Shown piece by piece: positions 45,517 to 53,603 of a stretch of DNA of 64,000 nt (positions are counted from its first letter, which is position 1; every line of letters starts with the position of its first letter). The position numbers and the translations under genes were made by a program. The stretch spans positions 496,001 to 560,000 of the forward strand of contig OZ245717.1 of the NCBI GenBank assembly GCA_965226945.1, given 5' to 3'. The DNA is from SYLG01 sp965226945. GTDB lineage: Bacteria; Planctomycetota; Planctomycetia; Gemmatales; Gemmataceae. The notes beneath the pieces were generated by a model. That model made no database searches, was not told where the DNA came from, and saw only the letters and a program-made list of their open reading frames with translations.

Positions 45517-46476
45517 TTAACTGGGACGAGTTGCCGGGCCGCCCTGGCGCAGAAAGCCGGCCAACCGCACGCGGTGAGCGCGAGGAAGGCCCAAAAGCGA
45601 GAGGAAATGGAACTCCCCCGTTTCCAGCCACTCCCTGACCGGCAACATCAACAGCACGATGTAAAGCATGTTGCCGTGAAAGCCCCAACCGAAAATCGTG
45701 ACGATTCCCAGATGCATGCCAATCAGGCCCGCGCCAATCCAGGGTCGAAGCAGGGGAATCATCGCCAGCGGAGCCAGCGCCTCAAGCGCCAAGCTCAGAC
45801 TCATCAAGAGGAATGCCAGCGGCCGGGAATCCAGCACCCACTGGGTCGCGAAAAAGCCCGCGTCTCCCCACAGACGGGTCCAAAGCTGCATCGAGATGCC
45901 GTTGGCCCAGTCGAAACCGCTTTCGCAAAGCTTGCTCCAGCCGGCCCAGCCATAAAAAATGCACACCCAGGCCAGGCAAGCCTGAAACACCCATTCCGGA
46001 TAGTAATTGCCGGAAATGGGATTTCCCTGGGCCTTCGCCAGGCGGTATTCGCTCATCGTGCACTGCCGCCACCAGGCCAACAGCCACAGAAGGTTGGTCG
46101 TCACATGATGAACGTGAATCGTCTTGCCCATATTTTCATGGCGCAGCGCCCAGGCAAGGGTGAAGAACATCGCGGTCAGCCAGGCGGAATAGGGTAAGAA
46201 TCGCTGCAAGAGCCAGCAGACCCCCACGATCCAGACACCGGCCACCATCGCCGTTTCGAGCGTTGGGGAATCGAGAAGTGTCCGCGGCAACCAGCTCAAG
46301 ATCGTCGCCACGCCGTTGGAAGGCCCGCTGATGCGCTGGGTGGATTGCGTCGTGGGCAAATAAGTGGATAGGCAGATGGCCCAAAAGACGACCGTGGCCT
46401 CGAACAGCCGGCCAAAAGTGGCGGGGTGCCGGGCCAATAGCCAGGAGAAAAGCGGTGTAAGCATGTCTTTTTTCAT
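45517..46476 (-). CDS. Polytopic membrane protein, HTTM-like
   Basis: 319 residues from ATG 46476 (the longer frame would overlap the preceding gene). Several hydrophobic segments with Trp-rich loops (FEATVVFWAICLSTYL; WLTAMFFTLAWAL; LAWVCIFYGWAGWSKL; IGAGLIGMHLGIVTIFGWGFHGNMLYIVLLML). The RHENMGKTIHVHH segment and the general pattern recall HTTM/vitamin K-dependent gamma-carboxylase-like membrane proteins, in which conserved His residues sit near membrane helices. Function unknown. Its ATG overlaps the stop of the 149-residue gene upstream by four bases. Confidence 0.75.
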   Translation of the reverse strand: MKKDMLTPLFSWLLARHPATFGRLFEATVVFWAICLSTYLPTTQSTQRISGPSNGVATILSWLPRTLLDSPTLETAMVAGVWIVGVCWLLQRFLPYSAWLTAMFFTLAWALRHENMGKTIHVHHVTTNLLWLLAWWRQCTMSEYRLAKAQGNPISGNYYPEWVFQACLAWVCIFYGWAGWSKLCESGFDWANGISMQLWTRLWGDAGFFATQWVLDSRPLAFLLMSLSLALEALAPLAMIPLLRPWIGAGLIGMHLGIVTIFGWGFHGNMLYIVLLMLPVREWLETGEFHFLSLLGLPRAHRVRLAGFLRQGGPATRPS

Positions 46477-46922
46477 GGCGCGGCCACGGTCATTTTGTGG
46501 GCTTTGAGGACACCGACATGGGTGCCGTCCAGGTCGCCAATGGTGAGCCATTCGACGACCAGCGGCCCGGCAATCTGGTGCTCCTTCATGCCGGCGCGAA
46601 CGGCTTCGAGGATTTCTTCTTCCGTGGCGATCTTGCCCAGCCGGTCAACGCTAAAGCGCGGCACTTTGCCGTGTCCGAAACCGGGAGGATTGCCGTTATC
46701 GTTGCGCTGCAAATGGAACCACTCAAGCGGCAGTTCCTGCCCGGCGGCATCCACAACTTGATAATCGCAGTAGACCTGCGGCTCTTCATTGAACATCGGC
46801 GCGCTGGAGATCGGGTAAAAATCGACGATACCGACCGGAACCAGGAGCAATACACCCAAAAACACCGCGGGAAACAGAAGTTCCCTGGGATGCGGTATGG
46901 GGGTCTTCGAGGGCTTTTCCAT
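46473..46922 (-). CDS. Membrane-anchored hypothetical protein, partner of the HTTM-like protein
   Basis: 149 residues with one N-terminal membrane helix (LLFPAVFLGVLLLVPVGIV) and an outer soluble domain (FYPISSAPMFNEEPQVYCDYQVV, SVDRLGKIATEEEILEAV). Coupled by ATGA (46473-46476) to the HTTM-like gene, so the products probably work together in the membrane. I do not recognise a family. Confidence 0.75.
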   Translation of the reverse strand: MEKPSKTPIPHPRELLFPAVFLGVLLLVPVGIVDFYPISSAPMFNEEPQVYCDYQVVDAAGQELPLEWFHLQRNDNGNPPGFGHGKVPRFSVDRLGKIATEEEILEAVRAGMKEHQIAGPLVVEWLTIGDLDGTHVGVLKAHKMTVAAP

Positions 46923-47050
46923 AGGGTTGAACTAGGAATTCCCAAGGCAAAAAGGAGGGCGGACCGGCCAATCCCGCCGATGCCCCCCTCCCTGCTCGTT
47001 CTTGGGGCGTTCCCCTGCCCTAACTTCAAATCGCCGTCGTTCGCCCCCAA

Positions 47051-47497
47051 CTAAACCCGGCTTTTCAGCAGTTCGGTGAGAGACGATTTCAGCGTTTTGA
47101 ACTCGTCGACGGTCAGTTTGCCGTCGCGGTTATGGTCCATCTTTTCAAACAGCCGGGACATTCCCGAGTCGCCCATCCGGTCGAACCGGGCCAGCCCGAT
47201 GAAATGGGTCTTCAGTTCGGTGCGGATGCGCTCGCGCATGAGGTTGAATTCTTGCTTGGAAAGAGAACCATTGCCGTCTTGATCGAGGCGAGAGAATCCC
47301 GCCTCCATTTCGGCCGGAGTGGGATCGGCGGCGAAAAGGGCCGTGTCGGCGACCAGGCAGATCAAAATGGGGAATGCAAGCGCCAAGCCGAGGCGCGCGA
47401 ATCGACTCTGGCGGACGAACCGAAGTAGGGCCGGCCCAACGAAACCAGTCCCATGGGCCGGACGAGGCGCGCTCGCCTTAGATCTCGAAACGGACAT
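47051..47497 (-). CDS. Exported EF-hand calcium-binding protein
   Basis: 148 residues from ATG 47497 (AAAGGGAT upstream; ATG 47512 is in frame). A hydrophobic stretch (LGLALAFPILICLVADTALFAADP) serves as signal peptide or anchor. Two EF-hand loops follow: DQDGNGSLSKQE near residue 75, with all coordinating positions, and DHNRDGKLTVDE near residue 122. The pair is spaced like a calcium-binding module. Probable periplasmic or surface calcium sensor. It is divergent from the FG-GAP gene. Confidence 0.88.
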   Translation of the reverse strand: MSVSRSKASAPRPAHGTGFVGPALLRFVRQSRFARLGLALAFPILICLVADTALFAADPTPAEMEAGFSRLDQDGNGSLSKQEFNLMRERIRTELKTHFIGLARFDRMGDSGMSRLFEKMDHNRDGKLTVDEFKTLKSSLTELLKSRV

Positions 47498-47620
47498 GGA
47501 AATCCCTTTCATGGTGGTAAGCCAACCGCGTTTTTCCCCTGCATCCATAAAGGATTGGGCGGGTGCAAGTAGCGGCCGGATCCGTTCTCTTCCATCGGAA
47601 CCCCTCGGACCACCTTCACC

Positions 47621-48850
47621 ATGAACTATCGTTACCCGATTGGGATTTTTCTGATCCTCTGCTCATTTCCCCACCCGCTGACCTGTTTTGCCCAATTTAA
47701 CAAGGAAGATTGGAAGGTCGTGCAAGTCGCAGGGGATTTAACGGTTGGCTACGCCGTTCACCCTTGTGACTTAAATGGGGATGGAAAAACCGATTTTGTG
47801 GTGCTCGACAGCCGGCGCGTGCTGGCGTTTTTGGCGCCTGATTTTCGTCCGACAGAAGTGGCCCGAGATTTCGCGAAACCCGACCTGGTGTGCGTTACGT
47901 CGCTCGATGTCGATCGAGACGGCAAGCTCGACCTGGTGATTGGCGCCGACTGGAAGCCGTTCAATACCCAGTCGGGCGGAACGATTCAGTGGCTCAAGCA
48001 ACCGGATACTTCCGGTCAGCCCTGGAAGAGTTATCCGATCACCGAAGAGCCGACGATCCACCGGATGCGCACCGCCGACCTGGATGGCGACGGCAACCCC
48101 GAGGTGATCGCCGTGCCCCTGATGGGCCGGCAGGCCACTGCCAAAGCCAACTGGATGGATGGCCGCCCCGTGCGCATCCTTTCCTTAAAACCCGGAAAGA
48201 ATCCGCAAAGCGACCCCTGGAAGATCGAACCGCTCGACGAATCCCTACACGTCGTTCACAACTTCTTGCCCTTTTCGCGAAACGGCGCATCGAACCCATT
48301 CGTCATCACGGCCTCGTATGAGGGCCTTAGCCGTATCCGTTTGGAAAACGGCTGCGCCAAGGTGGAACGGTTGCATGCAGGCAATCAAGAAAAGCCAGGT
48401 TCCAATCGCGGATCAAGCGAGGTGGCCCGCGGCAAGGATGCAGGCGGTAACGAAATGTTCGCGACGGTGGAGCCCTGGCACGGCCATCAGATTGTCGGCT
48501 ACGAACAGGACAAGACCGGCGCCTGGAAGCGCACGGTGCTCGACCAAGAGCTCCGCTGGGGCCATGCGGTATCGTTCGCCGATCTGGATGGCGATGGCAT
48601 CGACGAGGTCGTCGCGGGCATTCGCGATCATCTGGTGGATCAGCCGGGGAAACGGCGCGGCGTGCGGATTTACCGCCGTAGCGCCCAAAGTCCCGCCGGA
48701 TGGGAGACCTTTGTCCTGGAAGATGGCGGTGTCGCGGTCGAAGACCTGGCCATTGCCGATCTGGACGGCGACGGCAAGAAAGACATCATTGTTTCGGGCC
48801 GCGCCACGGGCAATGTGCGCATTTATTTTCAGAAAAGAGCTCAGGAATAA
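47621..48850 (+). CDS. Exported FG-GAP/VCBS repeat protein
   Basis: 409 residues. Residues 1-25 are a signal peptide (PIGIFLILCSFPHPLTCFAQF). Five calcium-loop repeats of a beta-propeller follow: DLNGDGKTDFVV, DVDRDGKLDLVI, DLDGDGNPEVIA, DLDGDGIDEVVA and DLDGDGKKDIIV. This is the FG-GAP/VCBS fold, often used for binding or as an accessory of extracellular enzymes. The preceding EF-hand gene and this one suggest a calcium theme; the cytochrome-molybdopterin gene follows after about 70 bases and may be co-transcribed. Confidence 0.88.
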   Translation: MNYRYPIGIFLILCSFPHPLTCFAQFNKEDWKVVQVAGDLTVGYAVHPCDLNGDGKTDFVVLDSRRVLAFLAPDFRPTEVARDFAKPDLVCVTSLDVDRDGKLDLVIGADWKPFNTQSGGTIQWLKQPDTSGQPWKSYPITEEPTIHRMRTADLDGDGNPEVIAVPLMGRQATAKANWMDGRPVRILSLKPGKNPQSDPWKIEPLDESLHVVHNFLPFSRNGASNPFVITASYEGLSRIRLENGCAKVERLHAGNQEKPGSNRGSSEVARGKDAGGNEMFATVEPWHGHQIVGYEQDKTGAWKRTVLDQELRWGHAVSFADLDGDGIDEVVAGIRDHLVDQPGKRRGVRIYRRSAQSPAGWETFVLEDGGVAVEDLAIADLDGDGKKDIIVSGRATGNVRIYFQKRAQE

Positions 48851-48921
48851 CGATCATGAATCCCTATCCGTCTTTATCGTAGAGCACAAAAAACGCTCAG
48901 GCCTCGCTTGGGAGCCGACCC

Positions 48922-50577
48922 TTGGAAAATCCACTCGAAAACCCGTTGCAATATCCCAGGGACCGTCGTCTCTGGGTGGCGGTTCAACCGCGTTTTCTCA
49001 TCCTGGGAATGGTCGCTGCCATCGTGCCTCTGGTGTTCGCCTGGGGCCAATTTCTATTTTTGGGTCTGCCTGAAGTGCCTCCCAGTCCCAGGGTGATGAA
49101 TCCCACCGACCCCCACGGTTTCCCCATCTGGATCCGTCTGACCCATTACGTCAATCTGCTGTTCATGGTGCTTTTGATTCGTAGCGGCCTGTCGATTCTC
49201 TTCGATCACCCCAGGCTCTACTGGAATGAGCACTGCACCCCCGGAACCGACTGGATCCGCTTCTCTCCCATTCTGGTACCGAAAGATCGGATCTGGACCG
49301 CGAAAGACGATAGTCGCTACTTGAGCCCCTGGATCGGCCTGCCCGGCTACCGGCATACGGTGGGCATTGCCCGCTACTGGCATTTCCTGTCGGCCGCATG
49401 CTGGCTTTCCAATGGGCTCATCTTCGTTGCCTTGTTGTTTTTGACCAATCAATGGAAACGCCTCGTCCCCACAGACTGGCACATCCTTCCCGATGCCTGG
49501 TCGATTTTCGTGCACTACGCCACCTTTCATTTGCCGGTCGAGCCCGATGGTTTTTATCGCTATAACCCCTTGCAGCAACTTTCTTATTTCGGCGTGGTCT
49601 TCATCCTCGCCCCGCTGTCGGTGCTGACCGGCCTGGCGATGTCGCCGGCGATCGACAACCGCTTTCGCTGGTACCCGAAACTGTTCGGCGGCCGGCAGGC
49701 GGCGCGCTCGATCCATTTCCTGGCGCTGCTCGGATACCTGGGTTTCCTCGTGCCCCATGTCGGCATGGTGATCCTCACTGGCTTCGCGCAGAACATGAAT
49801 CACATCGTGATGGGAAACGACGACACGAACCTGACCGGGCTTTTGATCGGGGCGGTGGGACTGCTGTTGGTGGTTCTCATTCCCTTTTGGGCTCACTGGC
49901 TCAGTTGGAGTCGGCCTCGATTCCTGCAGCTTGCATTCCGCCAGACGCTTGACCGCTTCCAGCGCCTGTTTCTCAATCCGGTCGAATCGCGGACAGAATA
50001 TGCGGAGAAGGACATTTCTCCCTACTTCTGGCCCAACGGGAAAATGCCCGAGAGCGAGGAATGGAAGAACCTGGCGGAGAATTCCTTCAAGGATTTTCGG
50101 CTGAAGATCGGCGGTCTGGTGGCCAACCCCGTCGAGTTAAGCCTCGCCGAACTTGCGGCGCTGGGCAAAACCGACCAGATCACGATGCACCACTGCATTC
50201 AAGGCTGGTCGGGCATCGCGCACTGGGGGGGCATTTCGCTTGCGAAGCTCATCGCGCTAGCCAATCCGCTTCCCGAAGCCAAGGTGGTTGTTTTCCGCTC
50301 CTATGGCGAAGGGCACTACGGAGGCGAGTATTACGACACGCTTTCCATTGCCAACGCCCTGCACCACCAATCGATCCTGGCCTACGAAATGAACCGCGGC
50401 CCCCTGCCCCTGGTCCATGGCGCGCCGCTACGGTTGCGCGCGGAAAACCAGCTTGGCTATAAGCAGGTGAAATGGATTCGCGAGATCGATTTCGTCGCCA
50501 GCGAAGCGACCGTCGGCAAAGGCTTTGGCGGCAAAAACGAAGACGATGAGTATTATCCGGTGGTTGCGAATATTTAA
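48922..50577 (+). CDS. Membrane cytochrome b fused to a SUOX-like molybdopterin domain
   Basis: 551 residues, starting at TTG 48922 behind GGGAG. Residues 1-330 contain about six membrane segments with His residues placed as in cytochrome b561-type subunits (THYVNLLFMVLL, RYWHFLSAACWL, FVHYATFHL, SIHFLALLGYLGFLVPHVGMVIL). Residues 375-551 are a short soluble domain of sulfite-oxidase type: VANPVELSLAELAALG, then MHHCIQGWSGIAHWGGISL with the Mo-ligating Cys, and RSYGEGHYGGEYYDTLSI. Separate genes encode the two parts in MsrPQ/YedYZ; here one chain would pass electrons from a quinol through heme to the molybdenum. Substrate unknown. Confidence 0.85.
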   Translation: MENPLENPLQYPRDRRLWVAVQPRFLILGMVAAIVPLVFAWGQFLFLGLPEVPPSPRVMNPTDPHGFPIWIRLTHYVNLLFMVLLIRSGLSILFDHPRLYWNEHCTPGTDWIRFSPILVPKDRIWTAKDDSRYLSPWIGLPGYRHTVGIARYWHFLSAACWLSNGLIFVALLFLTNQWKRLVPTDWHILPDAWSIFVHYATFHLPVEPDGFYRYNPLQQLSYFGVVFILAPLSVLTGLAMSPAIDNRFRWYPKLFGGRQAARSIHFLALLGYLGFLVPHVGMVILTGFAQNMNHIVMGNDDTNLTGLLIGAVGLLLVVLIPFWAHWLSWSRPRFLQLAFRQTLDRFQRLFLNPVESRTEYAEKDISPYFWPNGKMPESEEWKNLAENSFKDFRLKIGGLVANPVELSLAELAALGKTDQITMHHCIQGWSGIAHWGGISLAKLIALANPLPEAKVVVFRSYGEGHYGGEYYDTLSIANALHHQSILAYEMNRGPLPLVHGAPLRLRAENQLGYKQVKWIREIDFVASEATVGKGFGGKNEDDEYYPVVANI

Positions 50578-50589
50578 GCGAAGCATTTT

Positions 50590-50625
50590 AACGCAAAGGC
50601 GCAAGGGACGCGGAGACACAAAGAG
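50590..50625 (+). repeat. Dispersed AACGCAAAGGCGCAAGGGA repeat, copy 2
   Basis: Reads AACGCAAAGGCGCAAGGGAC followed by GCGGAGACACAAAGAG; shares 20 bases with the copy at 22,348-22,383. Internally periodic (GC-AAAGG / GC-AAGGG / GC-GGAG). Confidence 0.75.
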
Positions 50626-50870
50626 AGTTAACGAGCAAAAACTGCTGCAAGTTTATCACGAATATCCAACGACACTTATATTCCTGTTTTTTATTGAAAT
50701 TTTCGAAATATCTTCCATATTCAGCAGCACTATTTTGCTTATAATATACGGCCTGCTGTTACTGGCGCAATAGTGAGTCATCAGAGCTTTCTCGTACTCA
50801 TGTCCCTGCTTAAGAATATCGTTCCACCATCTTGGACATTGATATTAACTCGATATCCGTACATTCTATT

Positions 50871-50901
50871 TTCGTAAGATCAATTTAATTGATCTTACGA
50901 A
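50871..50901. repeat. Perfect 14-bp palindrome with 3-bp centre
   Basis: TTCGTAAGATCAAT, TTA, then ATTGATCTTACGAA. No T-run follows on either strand, so an operator-like or element-end palindrome is more likely than a terminator. Confidence 0.85.
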
Positions 50902-51175
50902 GCGGTCAACTAGAGGGATACCATCGTCCCTTGCGGCAAGACGACAGTCAACCTCCCTATCATCAAAGGATAAATATCGACATCTTCCGGCGCTGGAAGA
51001 AACTTCCAAATACACTTCTGACAAAATGGGTATTTCCATTGTCATTTGGTCTTGTTTTCTTGTGCACTTCTCAGAAAACTCACCTGTTCCTTTCGCATCC
51101 AATCGGCAAATTTGTCTCTCTTTGGAATAGAGATCGGGGGGAGGGATCCGCGAAGGGAATGATTGGGAAACGACC

Positions 51176-51212
51176 TTGGCCGGCCTTCGATGGACAATCG
51201 AAGGCCGGCCAA
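51176..51212 (-). terminator. GC-rich hairpin downstream of hsp20
   Basis: TTGGCCGGCCTTCGAT and its exact complement flank GGACA. It lies 95 bases after the hsp20 stop, but the U-tract (GGTCGTTTCCC) is weak, so termination is likely but not certain. Confidence 0.6.
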
Positions 51213-51306
51213 ACCAGGCCTGTTGCCGCCCTAACTTCGATAGCGGATTCCGCCGGCACACCGGCGTTATCCAGGACAGCAACAGCAAAAGGTCCACCAG
51301 TGCCTA

Positions 51307-51747
51307 TTACTCGCTACGAAGTGCAATCCGTCGCGGCTTGGCTTCCTCACCTTTGGGAAAGGTCAACGAAAGGACGCCATTCGCGAGCTTGGCATCCACC
51401 TTGTCTGCCTTCGCGGCCGCCGGCAGGCTAATTCGCTGCTGGAACCGGCCATAAGAACGGGTGTCATAGCCCGACCCTCTGCGTTCGCATCGACGCTCGC
51501 CGGTGACGATCAGGGCGCCGTGCTGGATCGAGACATCGATGTCCTTCTCAGTCATGCCGGGCGCATCGATTTCGACATAATAGTTATCCTCGTCTTCCCA
51601 CATCGAAAGCGGTACGGCCACGACCATTTGTGGTGCCGCTGACGACGGGAAAATGTCTTCGTTGAAGAACTGATCGAAGATAGCAGACAGGCGATTGACC
51701 GGTTGGACAACCTTGGACAAACCGTTCGATTGAAGAGCTGACACCAT
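51307..51747 (-). CDS. Small heat shock protein, Hsp20/alpha-crystallin
   Basis: 146 residues from ATG 51747, chosen for the strong AAGGAGG eight bases upstream; a longer frame to 51891 lacks such a site. The alpha-crystallin domain runs from about residue 45 (VPLSMWEDEDNYYVEIDAPGM) through IDVSIQHGALIVTGERR to RISLPAAAKADKVDAKLANGVLSLTFPK, including the A-x-x-x-NGVL signature; the C-terminal RRIAL fits the I-x-I-type oligomer tail. It is a holdase that binds unfolding proteins. A sigma-54-like element lies about 120 bases upstream. Confidence 0.95.
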   Translation of the reverse strand: MVSALQSNGLSKVVQPVNRLSAIFDQFFNEDIFPSSAAPQMVVAVPLSMWEDEDNYYVEIDAPGMTEKDIDVSIQHGALIVTGERRCERRGSGYDTRSYGRFQQRISLPAAAKADKVDAKLANGVLSLTFPKGEEAKPRRIALRSE

Positions 51748-51864
51748 GAGAAACCTCCTTCCAAAGCACACGGGCAACATCGAAGAAAGCGACCTACCTC
51801 GGGACAGGCGAAATCCACTTGCCCGTTGATTGGTGGACGATGGCCTGCCTCGAACCGGTGAACA

Positions 51865-51879
51865 GCAAGCTACATGCCA
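51865..51879 (-). promoter_or_regulatory. Sigma-54-like -24/-12 element upstream of hsp20
   Basis: On the minus strand TGGCATGTAGCTTGC matches the TGGCAC-N5-TTGC consensus with one change, with correct spacing, 118 bases upstream of the hsp20 ATG. No enhancer-binding site has been identified. Confidence 0.4.
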
Positions 51880-51900
51880 TTTTTCGAGCATGTGCGTAAG

Positions 51901-52436
51901 CCCGTAACAATCAAATAGATGCGGCAGAGAATTAGAACAGGCCCATGAGAGGCTTTGCTGCCAGTTTGGCAGCTTCGGAGGTTACCTTTTCCCAACTCAC
52001 CGCCACCAATCTTCGACCCTCCGTGCCAGAGGTAGGCCCTCTTGGCCCAATCACAAGAATACGAAAAGGATTTTGGCAAAACGACTTACAGCCAAAAGTT
52101 CTGGCTCAAGTCGTGATGAAAGGGGCCGAGTGGACGAGGCGAGAACCGCCGGAACTTTCATCCGCATGGGAACATCTTCAGCCAATGAACTAAGCGCCAG
52201 GCCAGAAGCGAGCAACCTCTTCTTGTCGACGCCAATCTTGACTGGCAGGCCGAGATCCCCGCCAAGGCCGTCAACAAAGATTGGGGTATCGCCGTCAGTT
52301 GGTACGACCGCCGAGACCTGGACAAGTTTTCCGTGGTCGATGGGGCCATTCACAACAATGGTTCCATCGTCCGGCTGCGCGCTCCGAACGACCTATCTTA
52401 GTGCCATTCCAGAATGTCCCTTTTTCTCCGAAAAAA
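51901..52436. other. Region with possible gene remnant
   Basis: About 530 bases. Between roughly 52,050 and 52,395 both strands hold plausible open frames (plus: DWQAEIPAKAVNKDWGIAVS-type sequence ending at the TAG of 52,398; minus: VVPTDGDTPIFVDGLGGDLG-type). Neither has a good start or a recognised family. It ends at repeat copy B. Confidence 0.35.
52397..52429. repeat. RAYT-associated end-like repeat, copy B
   Basis: CTTAGTGCCATTCCAGAATG followed by TCCCTTTTTCTCC. Nearly the same 30 bases occur at 58,865-58,895. Confidence 0.7.
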
Positions 52437-53417
52437 CTATTCGTCTAAATGCAGGATTCTCTTGGCGAAATTGGTATCAAACCAACAGCTCTGATTCGTA
52501 AGCCAAGCGCAACCCCCTCCGTGCATGACATGACGCCCACCAAAGCCGTCAGAACCCAAAGTCAAGACTATATTCTCTCTTTTTCTATCACGACTCACAA
52601 AACTGTTGCCCTTTATTTCAAATACTCCAAAATGAAACATCTTATCTTTGGTAGAAATTGCACACATTAAATTCAGACTGTTTATATCCAGCGCGCAAAT
52701 TTCACCGGGAATATCAACCATAAATCTGCCGCAACTCTTCCCAGCACCATCAACCTCAATCACTAATGGATTAATAATCCGCTCAATACAAAACTCTTGA
52801 TCTTTGCATGGGACAAATTGCGAAATGCATATATTGCTATTTTTGCCATTGAAAAATACGTCGCTTATTTTTTCCTCAATTTTAAATCGGTATTTTTCAT
52901 CATTTTTTTCAACGCCCACGCAGACAACGCCGTTCAAACCAATTAAGTACATTCTGGAATCAAACGGGTTATATTTAAGCGATTTTGCACTCCAGCCGGG
53001 GACAACAGTACAAGACCTGTCGCCAACATCAAATCTATATACCCTTTTCACATTGTCGGTGAAATAACAAATGCTCTTTTCTGCAGCAACAACGCTGGTT
53101 ATTCTTTCACACCCATAAATTTTAGTAACCGACATTTCTTTAAAAGCTAAATCATAAATAATAATTTTTCCATCATCCGTTCCAGCTATAAACCATTCAC
53201 CCCCACAAGAAATGCAAGAAGGAATAACAGAGGAATTAGAAATTTTCTCAATCGACTTTTCAGAGAACCTATAAAATGCCGCTGTCTTTTTTGACAAATC
53301 CTTTGTCGCGCAAAAATATACTGCATCTTTATATCTACACGAACAAGAAACAATCACCCCATCAGGCCACGAATCAGATGGGATGAAATTAGCCAGCAAT
53401 AAAATAAGAATCATCAT
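52437..53417 (-). CDS. AT-rich orphan protein, possible beta-propeller
   Basis: 326 residues. The N-terminus (MMILILLLANFIPSDSWP) may be a signal peptide. The rest has short repeating units with aromatic and Gly residues (CGGEWFIAGTDDGKIIIYDLAF; SVVAAEKSICYFTDNVKRVYRFDVGD; MYLIGLNGVVCVGVEKN), reminiscent of WD-like or other propeller blades. The gene is much more AT-rich than the core genes and uses A/T-ending codons, which suggests recent acquisition. It ends beside repeat copy B. I recognise no family. Confidence 0.65.
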   Translation of the reverse strand: MMILILLLANFIPSDSWPDGVIVSCSCRYKDAVYFCATKDLSKKTAAFYRFSEKSIEKISNSSVIPSCISCGGEWFIAGTDDGKIIIYDLAFKEMSVTKIYGCERITSVVAAEKSICYFTDNVKRVYRFDVGDRSCTVVPGWSAKSLKYNPFDSRMYLIGLNGVVCVGVEKNDEKYRFKIEEKISDVFFNGKNSNICISQFVPCKDQEFCIERIINPLVIEVDGAGKSCGRFMVDIPGEICALDINSLNLMCAISTKDKMFHFGVFEIKGNSFVSRDRKRENIVLTLGSDGFGGRHVMHGGGCAWLTNQSCWFDTNFAKRILHLDE

Positions 53418-53603
53418 AAGACCCTATCTTTTATTATTCAACAAGCTATGCTCTACAACAATCTTTTTAAGAAAAGAAAAGGTGACTTTGTACTTTTTCG
53501 GGTTCAAGAAAGAGAACTTTCTCCCTGCACGGTGCCTGCCCCCCCTTTTTTTGTCCTACTGGTTTTCGCTGCTCACGATCCCCTTTTGAACACTCCCCAG
53601 TCG

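Larger units (their letters stand above)
50578..51306. other. Gene-poor region with repeats
   Basis: About 730 bases. It contains the AACGCAAAGG repeat, a stretch of AT-rich sequence with a hydrophobic open frame (50,640-50,773) that has no start or family features, a perfect 14-bp palindrome and a GC-rich hairpin. No gene is supported. Confidence 0.5.

Noticed and set aside
50866..51297. A 143-residue minus-strand open frame
   Set aside because: It spans the palindrome and the GC-rich hairpin, shows no family features and lacks a start signal.
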